A stretch of 7,015 bases of DNA from JAWXCH01 sp034440595 (GTDB lineage: Bacteria; Planctomycetota; Planctomycetia; Pirellulales; JALHPA01), in the NCBI GenBank assembly GCA_034440595.1, contig JAWXCH010000255.1:1-7015 (forward strand), given 5' to 3'. Below are positions 1-5,397 of this stretch, piece by piece. The position numbers were made by a program, and so were the translations under genes. Below the pieces are notes generated by a model that had not been told where the DNA came from, made no database searches, and was given only the letters and a program-made list of their open reading frames with translations. Each line of letters begins with the position of its first letter. Positions within the stretch are counted from its first letter, which is position 1.

Positions 1-36
1 ACAATGGCTGCTCTGCGACCGCTTTTCTGGCCGTGC

Positions 37-52
37 AATCGATCCATCGATT
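37..52. repeat. Perfect 7-bp inverted repeat with 2-nt centre
   Basis: The sequence AATCGAT-CC-ATCGATT is a perfect inverted repeat with 7-bp arms and a 2-base centre. Its size and symmetry fit a binding site for a dimeric regulator, but it lies about 140 bases upstream of the predicted pyrB -35 box, far for a simple repressor site. It may belong to a gene outside the window. Chance occurrence is also possible, because GATC and CGAT words are common in this DNA. Confidence 0.3.
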
Positions 53-188
53 CAAATCAGCGATAAGGGGACAATTCCGATCGGGGGGATGCTATGCGAA
101 AGGCCCGTTTGCAGCAAGGCGAAACAGGCCGAAAATCAGCGTCGTTTTGCCGCCAGTTGGCGATACGAAACCGTTATCAGGTGGTACT

Positions 189-216
189 TTGCAGCGATCT
201 ACGGGCGTGTTAGAAT
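189..216 (+). promoter_or_regulatory. Candidate sigma-70-type extended -10 promoter for pyrB
   Basis: A -35-like TTGCAG (189-194) is followed by a 16-base spacer and the -10-like TAGAAT (211-216), which matches the TATAAT consensus at five of six positions. The bases just before it, TGT at 208-210, give the TGN element of an extended -10 promoter, which compensates for the poor -35. Transcription would begin around 222-225 and leave a leader of roughly 30 bases before the pyrB ATG. That is too short for a PyrR-type attenuator or riboswitch, and I see none. This is a consensus match only. Confidence 0.45.
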
Positions 217-251
217 TCTGCGACCAGACGTGACTTTTTAGCGACGACGAA

Positions 252-1235
252 ATGAGCACCACCCCTGACAGCATCGGTAAATTTCCCCCTAATTGGACGC
301 GACGTCATTTGCTGGATCTGGAGAGTCTGTCGGCGGAAGAAATCCAATTGGTGCTGGATTATGCATCGCGTTTCAAAGAGGCGACCGGCGGTTGCCGAAC
401 CAAATTGTCGGTCTTAGCCGGAAAGACGGTCGCGAATCTGTTCTTTGAAAACTCCACCCGGACACGGACCAGCTTTTCGCTAGCCGCACGCCGCCTGGGT
501 GGGGACACGGTCGATTTTTCCAGTTCTGGCAGTAGCCTGTCCAAAGGTGAAACCTTCATCGACACAGCCCGCACCATTCAGGCGATGGGAATCGATTTAG
601 TTGTAGTGCGGCACCCGACCCCCGGCACACCGACCTTGCTAGCACAGAATCTCGAAGTTTCAGTCATCAATGGTGGTGACGGAGCACATGAGCATCCTAC
701 GCAAGGACTCCTCGATATTCTGTCCATTCGCGAGCGGCGCGGCACCATCGCCGGGCTGACGGTCGCTATGGTGGGAGACATCGCACACAGCCGCACCGCA
801 CGATCCAACATTTGGGGTCTGAAAAAACTCGGTGCCCATGTCATCCTTTGTGGCCCCTCCACGTTGGTCTCCAAGGATTGGGAACAGTTCGGTGTCGAAG
901 TCGCCTACAGTTTGGACGACATTCTGCCCCGTTGTGATGTGCTGAACCTGCTGCGTATTCAGTTTGAGCGGCAATACACGCGACCGTTCCCCTCGGTTCG
1001 CGAGTACGCCTTGCTCTATGCCATGAACCGCGAGCGGCTCTCACGAGCCAAGGATGATATTTTGATCATGGCACCGGGACCGATCAATCGTGGCGTGGAG
1101 GTCACTCCGGACGTAGCCGACGGCCCGCACTCGGTGATTTTGGAACAAGTCACTAATGGCCTGGCGATTCGGATGGCGGCGCTGTGGTTGTGCCTGGGGG
1201 CGAACGCTAAAGCTGCAACCGAGAGTCAACGCTAA
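252..1235 (+). CDS. pyrB: Aspartate carbamoyltransferase catalytic subunit (PyrB)
   Basis: Cytoplasmic enzyme that joins carbamoyl phosphate to L-aspartate, the committed step of de novo pyrimidine synthesis. At 327 residues it is a little longer than the usual ~310. The N-terminal carbamoyl-phosphate domain carries FENSTRTRTSF (65-75) with the STRT phosphate-binding loop. It also has the loop ending SLSKGE (95-100), whose Lys98 matches the active-site lysine supplied by a neighbouring subunit, then RHPTPG (120-125) and HPTQG (148-152). The aspartate domain carries GDIAHSRTARS (Arg181), LLRIQ (Arg235) and APGPINRG (274-281). By comparison with the E. coli enzyme all catalytic residues are present. 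The PGPxNRG form is typical of Bacillus- and Pseudomonas-type chains, and no pyrI regulatory gene follows. About 20 residues precede the usual start of the fold. The ATG at 252 has no clear Shine-Dalgarno site. pyrC follows 49 bases downstream, so an operon is likely. Confidence 0.96.
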   Translation: MSTTPDSIGKFPPNWTRRHLLDLESLSAEEIQLVLDYASRFKEATGGCRTKLSVLAGKTVANLFFENSTRTRTSFSLAARRLGGDTVDFSSSGSSLSKGETFIDTARTIQAMGIDLVVVRHPTPGTPTLLAQNLEVSVINGGDGAHEHPTQGLLDILSIRERRGTIAGLTVAMVGDIAHSRTARSNIWGLKKLGAHVILCGPSTLVSKDWEQFGVEVAYSLDDILPRCDVLNLLRIQFERQYTRPFPSVREYALLYAMNRERLSRAKDDILIMAPGPINRGVEVTPDVADGPHSVILEQVTNGLAIRMAALWLCLGANAKAATESQR

Positions 1236-1284
1236 AGTATTAAAACCCCTGCTAATGCAGTCGACCGCATCCAACTGAGAGCCT

Positions 1285-2565
1285 ATGTCACGCTTGCTGA
1301 TCAAAAATGGTCGCGTCATCGATCCTAGTCAAAAACTGGATCGCATCACGAATCTGCTGATCGAGGATGGTCGTATTGTCGGCCTGGATGTTCCAGGGGA
1401 TTCTGGCGCGGAATGCATCGACGCGACCGGCAAGATCGTCTCCCCCGGTCTGATCGATATGCACGTCCATTTGCGCGAACCGGGGCGCGAAGAGGACGAA
1501 ACCATTGCCACCGGCACCGCTTCGGCATTAGCCGGAGGCTTTACGTCGATTGCCTGCATCCCAAATACCGAACCACCGATCGACACGCAAGGGACGGTTG
1601 AGTTTATTCATCATCAGGCAGCCCGGGCCGACAATTGCAACGTCTATGTCGTAGCCTGCGTTAGCAAGAACCGCGAAGGAAAAGAGCTGGCCGAACTCGG
1701 CCAACTGGTGAAGGCCGGGGCTGTGGCATTTAGCGATGACGGGGCACCGGTCTTCGATGCCGAGCTGATGCGTCGCGCGTTTGAATATTGCCTGATGTTT
1801 GACAAGCCGATTTTGAATCACTGCGAAGTGCGTGAATTGACTCGCGGTGCGGTAATGCACGAGGGGACCGTCTCGATGGTCCTTGGACTGGCCGGCATGC
1901 CCAGCGCTGCCGAAGATGTCATGACGAGCCGCGACATTGCCTTGGCAGCGGCAACCGGGGGGCGGATTCACATCATGCATGTCTCGACCTCTGGCAGCGT
2001 GGACCTGATTCGCCGTGCCAAAACGCGCGGCGTGCGCGTCACGACCGAGGTCTGCCCACATCACTTTACATTGACCGATGAATGCCTGCGGTCGTTTGAT
2101 TCCAATTACAAAATGAGCCCGCCACTCCGCAGTCAGCAGGATGTCGACGCCTGCATCGCGGGGCTACAAGACGGCACAATCGACGTGATTTGCACCGATC
2201 ACGCTCCCCATGCGCTGGAGAAGAAAATGCGTGAACTGGATCAGGCACCGTTTGGAATTGTCGGGCTGGAAACGTGCCTGCCATTGGTAGTGACACAACT
2301 GATCCAGCCAGGCATTCTGGATTGGCCCACGGCGATCGAAAAACTGACGATCAATCCGGCGCGAATTCTCGGCATCCCCAAGGGAACTTTGCAGGTTGGT
2401 GCTGACGCGGATGTGACGATTATCGACCCTGATGTCGAGTGGACCTTGGATCCGCAAAAAATGCGCTCGCTGAGCAAAAACACCCCATTTGGCGGCTGGA
2501 AGCTGCGTGGTGCGGCCGATACTGTCATTGTCGGTGGCCGAGTCAAGTTTAAGCGCGCGGTATAA
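1285..2565 (+). CDS. pyrC: Dihydroorotase, class I (PyrC)
   Basis: Zinc amidohydrolase that cyclises N-carbamoyl-L-aspartate to dihydroorotate, the step directly after PyrB. The 426 residues match the usual class I length. The N-terminal beta-sandwich segment (about 1-50) leads into the TIM-barrel. The metal ligands are visible: His60 and His62 in DMHVHLREPG, Asp151/Asp152 in FSDDG, His179 in NHCE, His232 in IMHVST, and the catalytic Asp305 in CTDHAPH. Arg64 and Asn94 (IPNTEP) fit the substrate-binding positions. The bridging aspartate fits class I, not the carboxylated-lysine class II enzyme of E. coli. A full ligand set argues for an active enzyme and against the inactive PyrC-like scaffold found beside pyrB in Pseudomonas. 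The ATG at 1285 has only a weak purine-rich stretch (GAGAG) upstream. The C-terminal NTPFGGWKLRG (399-409) is typical of the family. Confidence 0.96.
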   Translation: MSRLLIKNGRVIDPSQKLDRITNLLIEDGRIVGLDVPGDSGAECIDATGKIVSPGLIDMHVHLREPGREEDETIATGTASALAGGFTSIACIPNTEPPIDTQGTVEFIHHQAARADNCNVYVVACVSKNREGKELAELGQLVKAGAVAFSDDGAPVFDAELMRRAFEYCLMFDKPILNHCEVRELTRGAVMHEGTVSMVLGLAGMPSAAEDVMTSRDIALAAATGGRIHIMHVSTSGSVDLIRRAKTRGVRVTTEVCPHHFTLTDECLRSFDSNYKMSPPLRSQQDVDACIAGLQDGTIDVICTDHAPHALEKKMRELDQAPFGIVGLETCLPLVVTQLIQPGILDWPTAIEKLTINPARILGIPKGTLQVGADADVTIIDPDVEWTLDPQKMRSLSKNTPFGGWKLRGAADTVIVGGRVKFKRAV

Positions 2566-2640
2566 TTAGGTCGGCGGCAGACCACTGACCTATCAAAAAT
2601 CGCGGGCTGACCGCAGTTGGCTTTTTTCGAGCGTGTACTC

Positions 2641-3189
2641 ATGCCACTGCTGATTGACGGCTACAACCTGCTCTATGCGTCAGGGATTCTGGCCCGTGGT
2701 GTTGGTCGAACCTCGCTGGAACGTGCGCGTAACGCACTGCTCAACGTGCTGGCTGAGTCGATTCCCGAGGCGGAACTAGCCAAGACAGTGATCGTTTTTG
2801 ATGCCAAAGAGGCCCCCTGGGGGCTGTCTCGAAGCACGCAGCATCGCGGCATTACGATTCATTTTGCCTCACACCATGAAGATGCCGATAGCCTGATCGA
2901 GGAACTAATCTTGGCGGACAGCGCGCCGAAGCGATTGACCGTTGTCTCCAGCGATCATCGCCTGCATCGCGCGGCCAACCGCCGCAAAGCCCGTGCGGTG
3001 GACAGCGACCGCTGGTTTATCGAGCTGATGCGCAACCGGCAGCAGCAGCCGTCGGCCAACGCTACCGAAACACGCAAACCAGAAGGTCCGTATTCACCGT
3101 TTGAGGTCGATTTCTGGTTGAAGGAATTCGGTGCTGATCCAAATGGGGGTGGTTCGGCTGGTGGCGATGCCTCAGGCAAGGGAAAGTAG
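2641..3189 (+). CDS. NYN-domain (YacP-like) putative RNase
   Basis: 182-residue protein of the NYN/YacP family, a PIN-like nuclease fold. Characterised relatives include Rae1/YacP of Bacillus, a ribosome-associated mRNA endonuclease. The family core covers residues 1 to about 130. It opens with MPLLIDGYNLL, where Asp6 begins the acidic cluster. VIVFDAKE (Asp54), HEDADSLIEELI (Asp81, Asp83) and VVSSDHRLHR (Asp105) follow at the spacing expected for metal-binding acidic residues. Residues 131-147 look like a linker, then comes SPFEVDFWLKEFG (152-164), probably a short amphipathic helix, and a Gly/Ser-rich, Lys-ended tail (168-182). A TTG at 2617 would add eight residues (MAFFERVL). I prefer the ATG at 2641 because the first beta-strand of the family normally begins right at the start codon, although neither start has a clear ribosome site. 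The 75-base gap after pyrC allows co-transcription. The RNA target is unknown. Confidence 0.85.
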   Translation: MPLLIDGYNLLYASGILARGVGRTSLERARNALLNVLAESIPEAELAKTVIVFDAKEAPWGLSRSTQHRGITIHFASHHEDADSLIEELILADSAPKRLTVVSSDHRLHRAANRRKARAVDSDRWFIELMRNRQQQPSANATETRKPEGPYSPFEVDFWLKEFGADPNGGGSAGGDASGKGK

Positions 3190-3457
3190 CTTTCGATTTG
3201 ATTGCGTTTTTGCTGCTCCGATATTGTCGATTAGTCCGATTGCACGACCGAGCTACTTGCAATTACGCCGCCGTGTAAAGCGCGTTCTGTTCCCAGGTGT
3301 TCCGCTCTGATTTTCACCCTAGTGCTCTCTATCCAAGGCACTTCGGCGGATTGTGAACTACCTTTTAGCAAGTTCCCCGTGCGCGGCTGCGGCAAAGCGC
3401 ATGCGGTGTTTGTACAGGTATTGGCTGTAACTGCTCCTTTGATCGCCGGTTGAAATT
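3190..3457. other. Intergenic region between the NYN gene and motA
   Basis: This 268-base gap contains no open frame I would call a gene. It should hold the end of the pyr-NYN transcript and the promoter of motAB, but I see no convincing rho-independent terminator. A poor sigma-70-like pair (TTGATT at 3198-3203, TATTGT at 3222-3227, 18-base spacer) sits just after the NYN stop, and I do not trust it enough to call it. I found no match to the sigma-28 flagellar consensus (TAAA, 15 bases, GCCGATAA) or to the sigma-54 consensus. A GC-rich hairpin candidate lies at 3378-3403. Confidence 0.5.
3378..3403 (+). other. Possible hairpin in the motA leader
   Basis: The arms CGTGCGC (3378-3384) and GCGCATG (3397-3403) can pair over seven positions, one of them a G-T pair, around a 12-base loop. 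No T-tract follows, so it is not a rho-independent terminator. It lies 54 bases before the motA ATG and could be part of the 5' leader. It may equally be a chance pairing in GC-rich DNA. Confidence 0.2.
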
Positions 3458-4243
3458 ATGGATATTGCGACAGTCGGCGGAATCATCGGAGGTTTTGTGT
3501 TGATGGTGGTTGCGCTATTCATTGCCGGCAGCCACGGCGGAGGCGTGTCGATGGGGCAATTTGTCGACCCGCCGGCCGCCATCATGGTCCTGGGTGGAGG
3601 ACTCTGCGTTGTTCTCGCCTCCGTACCGCTAAAAACGTTCCTCAGCTTGCCACGCATCATCATGAAGCTGGTCTTTAACAAGCCAGCCAACCATGCCGGC
3701 CTAGTACAGACTTTGATCCGTCTGGCCGAGACCGCTCGCAAGGAAGGACTGCTGGCGCTGGAGTCGCGCGTCGATGATATAGCCAACCCAACACTCCTGA
3801 TGGGCCTGCGCATGGCAGTCGACGGCACACGTCCCGAGCTGATCGAGCAGGTCATTCGCAAAGAAATCGTCCACGACGAAACACATATCATGGTCGAGAA
3901 AAAGATGTTCGAGACCATGGGCAAATGCGGCCCGGCGTTTGGCATGATTGCCACGCTGCTCGGCCTGATTTTGATGCTGGGAAACTTGGACGATCCAGAT
4001 TCGATCGGCCCGACGATGGCTATGGCGTTGGTCGGAACGCTGTATGGAGCGGCGATGGCCAACATGATCTGCATGCCGTGTGGTGAAAAGCTGGCGTTTC
4101 TTGGACACCAGGAACTGGTCACCAAGGAGATTATTCTGGACGGAGTATTGGCGATTCAGGCAGGGGATAGTCCTCGCCTGGTCGAACAAAAACTGGCTCC
4201 ATACTTGCCGCATGGAGGCCATACCGCCACGCAGGCGGCATGA
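3458..4243 (+). CDS. motA: Flagellar motor stator protein MotA (PomA-like)
   Basis: 261-residue inner-membrane subunit of the stator complex (MotA5MotB2), which turns ion flow into torque on the flagellar rotor. Four membrane segments are visible: about 2-22, 38-55, 157-175 and 187-205. A large cytoplasmic loop lies between segments 2 and 3. In that loop ETARKEGLLALE (91-102) carries Arg94 and Glu102, matching the charged residues (Arg90 and Glu98 in E. coli MotA) that contact FliG. Segment 3 has GPAFGMIATLLGL with Pro159, equivalent to the essential Pro173, followed by LDDPDSIGP, a strong family signature. Segment 4 has ALVGTLYGAAMAN. Thr165 and Thr194 occupy positions of PomA threonines linked to sodium coupling. 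A non-flagellar ExbB/TolQ role is unlikely because those proteins have three membrane segments. The ATG at 3458 lacks a clear ribosome site. motB follows 44 bases downstream. Confidence 0.92.
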   Translation: MDIATVGGIIGGFVLMVVALFIAGSHGGGVSMGQFVDPPAAIMVLGGGLCVVLASVPLKTFLSLPRIIMKLVFNKPANHAGLVQTLIRLAETARKEGLLALESRVDDIANPTLLMGLRMAVDGTRPELIEQVIRKEIVHDETHIMVEKKMFETMGKCGPAFGMIATLLGLILMLGNLDDPDSIGPTMAMALVGTLYGAAMANMICMPCGEKLAFLGHQELVTKEIILDGVLAIQAGDSPRLVEQKLAPYLPHGGHTATQAA

Positions 4244-4256
4244 TCGGTTTTCCCTT

Positions 4257-4280
4257 ATGGCGCTGCTGCTCGTAGCGTGA
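4257..4280 (+). other. Seven-codon mini-ORF between motA and motB
   Basis: An ATG at 4257 opens a frame reading MALLLVA and stopping at TGA 4278-4280, seven bases before the motB ATG. Neither motB nor this frame has an obvious Shine-Dalgarno site. Ribosomes ending here would be well placed to restart at motB, so a translational-coupling role is possible. A random seven-codon frame is quite likely by chance. Confidence 0.15.
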
Positions 4281-4287
4281 CTGTCAG

Positions 4288-5004
4288 ATGTCCAAAAAAG
4301 GTCACACCGAAGAGGGACTGCCCGAGTGGATCATGTCGTATGCCGACATGATCACGATTCTGATGGCGTTCTTTGTCGTCATGTATTCGATGGCCGGCAA
4401 AAAGGACACCAAAAAAGCCGAAGCGGTCATGCAATCGTTTCGCCAATGGCTAGGCCCATCGAACGATAGCTGGCCCCTCACCCGCATCCACCAAGGAAAG
4501 CGGCTCCATACTGCGTACGACAGTCCTTCGCCCGTCGATCGCCACAAAGGTGCCACCGACAACGTCAAGGCGACCGTGCCGCAGCCAGATCAGGCCTACC
4601 CCGACGGTGCGACGGTATACCTCAGCACGACCGACGAACAATTGTCCAAAGAGGCCAAAGAACATCTACGCAGCGCTTTGGAACACATATCTGGCAAACG
4701 CAACTTGATCGAGATCCGCGGGCAGGCCAAGCGACATGCCAGTCTGGAAGGGACGCCCTACAAAAACACCTCCGACATGGTCTACCAGAAATGTCGGATG
4801 GTGATGGACTATCTGATCGCCCAAGGAATCGACGCCGAGCGACTGCAAATCCGCATCATCCGTGCAGATGTCGAAGCCACCGCCGCCGAACTGGCCGAGC
4901 TACGACGCGATGTGCAGCTCGATGTCTTTATGCTGCCGCAGTACTTAGATGCTCCACCGGTGATCCGGTCACTGTTCAGCGCGGTGCATAGTGCGGGGAA
5001 ATAA
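4288..5004 (+). CDS. motB: Flagellar motor stator protein MotB, divergent OmpA-like domain
   Basis: 238-residue stator partner of MotA: an N-terminal membrane segment and a periplasmic domain that anchors the stator to peptidoglycan. The MotB signature PEWIMSYADMITILMAFFVV (12-31) includes Asp20, equivalent to Asp32 of E. coli MotB, the residue that carries the ion. A lysine-rich amphipathic stretch (38-57) follows where the plug helix is expected. Residues about 60-105 look like a flexible, Pro/Asp/His-rich linker. The OmpA-like domain (about 108-217) is recognisable from its predicted strand-helix order, Arg170 and the ending LRRDVQLDV. Its usual markers are eroded, however: GHTD is replaced by GQAK (145-148), and the SNxxLSxxRA block reads NTSDMVYQKCR. 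Domain order, size and position after motA support the call. The ATG at 4288 is the natural start, and no Shine-Dalgarno site is visible. Confidence 0.88.
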   Translation: MSKKGHTEEGLPEWIMSYADMITILMAFFVVMYSMAGKKDTKKAEAVMQSFRQWLGPSNDSWPLTRIHQGKRLHTAYDSPSPVDRHKGATDNVKATVPQPDQAYPDGATVYLSTTDEQLSKEAKEHLRSALEHISGKRNLIEIRGQAKRHASLEGTPYKNTSDMVYQKCRMVMDYLIAQGIDAERLQIRIIRADVEATAAELAELRRDVQLDVFMLPQYLDAPPVIRSLFSAVHSAGK

Positions 5005-5031
5005 AACTCATGCCCTATCTCCCAGTCAATA

Positions 5032-5051
5032 ATAAATTACAAATAATTTAT
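5032..5051. repeat. AT-only inverted repeat between convergent genes
   Basis: ATAAATTA (5032-5039) and TAATTTAT (5044-5051) form a perfect 8-bp inverted repeat around the loop CAAA, 27 bases after the motB stop. It lies in the roughly 100-base AT-rich gap where the motAB transcript meets the opposite-strand group. It could help end transcription from both sides, but the stem has no G-C pairs and is weak, so it is not a standard intrinsic terminator. The gap also holds a near direct repeat, TCGATTTA / TCGATTTTA (5083-5099). Confidence 0.35.
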
Positions 5052-5106
5052 AACAAATAACAACTCTGAGCCATACCGCAGTTCGATTTATCGATTTTAT
5101 CAATCA

Positions 5107-5397
5107 TTATCTATCATTGACAGGCGGGCCATCGGAACTTCCCGACACCCGCCAAAACGCGTCCGGGTGATCTTGCAACAACGTCGTCATCTCCCGGCGG
5201 ATCGCTGGCATCGCCTCCAGCTCGGTATAAAACATCGCATCGGCGTTCAGTCCACGGGCACGGTTGAACTCAATCTGCCGGCGCAGTGACTCCCGGTTGC
5301 CTATGGCTGGCAGTACCCACAGCCAGATTGCGGCCAATGCAGCGCAACAGCAGCCCAGGGCAAGCGACGATTTACTGACCCAGGGCCTTGGCAGCAT
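5107..5397 (-). CDS. Small single-pass membrane protein, unknown function
   Basis: 96-residue protein that I do not recognise. After a short basic N-terminus (MLPRPWVSKS) comes one strongly hydrophobic segment, residues 11-32 (rich in Leu, Ala, Cys, Ile and Trp). A charged, probably alpha-helical stretch follows (34-75), with RESLRRQIEFNRARGL and YTELEAMPAIRREM, and then a polar tail. The pattern fits a signal anchor with a small soluble domain, most likely outside the cytoplasm. The ATG at 5397 lies inside the preceding YeiH-type gene, overlapping its last 26 bases in another frame. This suggests translational coupling and a shared transcript. No clear Shine-Dalgarno site precedes it. The sensible membrane-protein architecture and overlap favour a real gene, but I cannot name a family. 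Cys16-Cys18 is not followed by a normal lipoprotein context. Confidence 0.65.
   Translation of the reverse strand: MLPRPWVSKSSLALGCCCAALAAIWLWVLPAIGNRESLRRQIEFNRARGLNADAMFYTELEAMPAIRREMTTLLQDHPDAFWRVSGSSDGPPVNDR

Larger units (their letters stand above)
1..251. other. Left-edge region without a defensible gene, upstream of pyrB
   Basis: I see no recognisable gene here. Two forward frames stay open from the window edge, one to a stop near 233 and one to a stop near 241. A third forward frame stops at 64-66. None of the translations resembles a family I know, and they are rich in Arg, Cys and Ser as shadow frames often are. Any of them could be the last residues of an upstream gene. On the reverse strand an ATG at 47-45 reads open to the edge, so a divergent gene start is possible but unsupported. 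The region does hold a 16-bp palindrome (37-52) and a promoter candidate (189-216), listed separately. Confidence 0.5.

Noticed and set aside
33..233. 66-codon forward frame before pyrB, starting at GTG
   Set aside because: It has no ribosome site and no recognisable motif, and it runs through the predicted pyrB promoter. The composition looks random.
2..241. Forward frame open from the left edge, starting WLLCDRF, briefly reminiscent of thymidylate kinase (CDRF)
   Set aside because: Beyond those few residues the translation does not follow the kinase family, and it continues through the promoter candidate. The likeness is probably chance.
1528..2064. 178-codon reverse-strand open frame across pyrC
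   Set aside because: It is antisense to the conserved metal-ligand region of PyrC and its translation has no recognisable domain.
2600..2626. Possible terminator after pyrC (small GCGG/CCGC stem followed by TTTTTT)
   Set aside because: The stem has only four pairs, and the T-run at 2621-2626 is separated from it by several bases. It also overlaps the possible TTG start of the NYN gene.
2617..2640. TTG at 2617 as the start of the NYN gene
   Set aside because: It adds eight residues before the first beta-strand, which in this family normally begins at the start codon, and it has no ribosome site. The ATG at 2641 is simpler.
3358..4125. 255-codon reverse-strand open frame across motA
   Set aside because: It lies almost wholly antisense to a well-supported motA, its translation is a low-complexity mix of Ser, Met, Thr and Pro, and it matches no family I know. 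It is a shadow of motA codon use.
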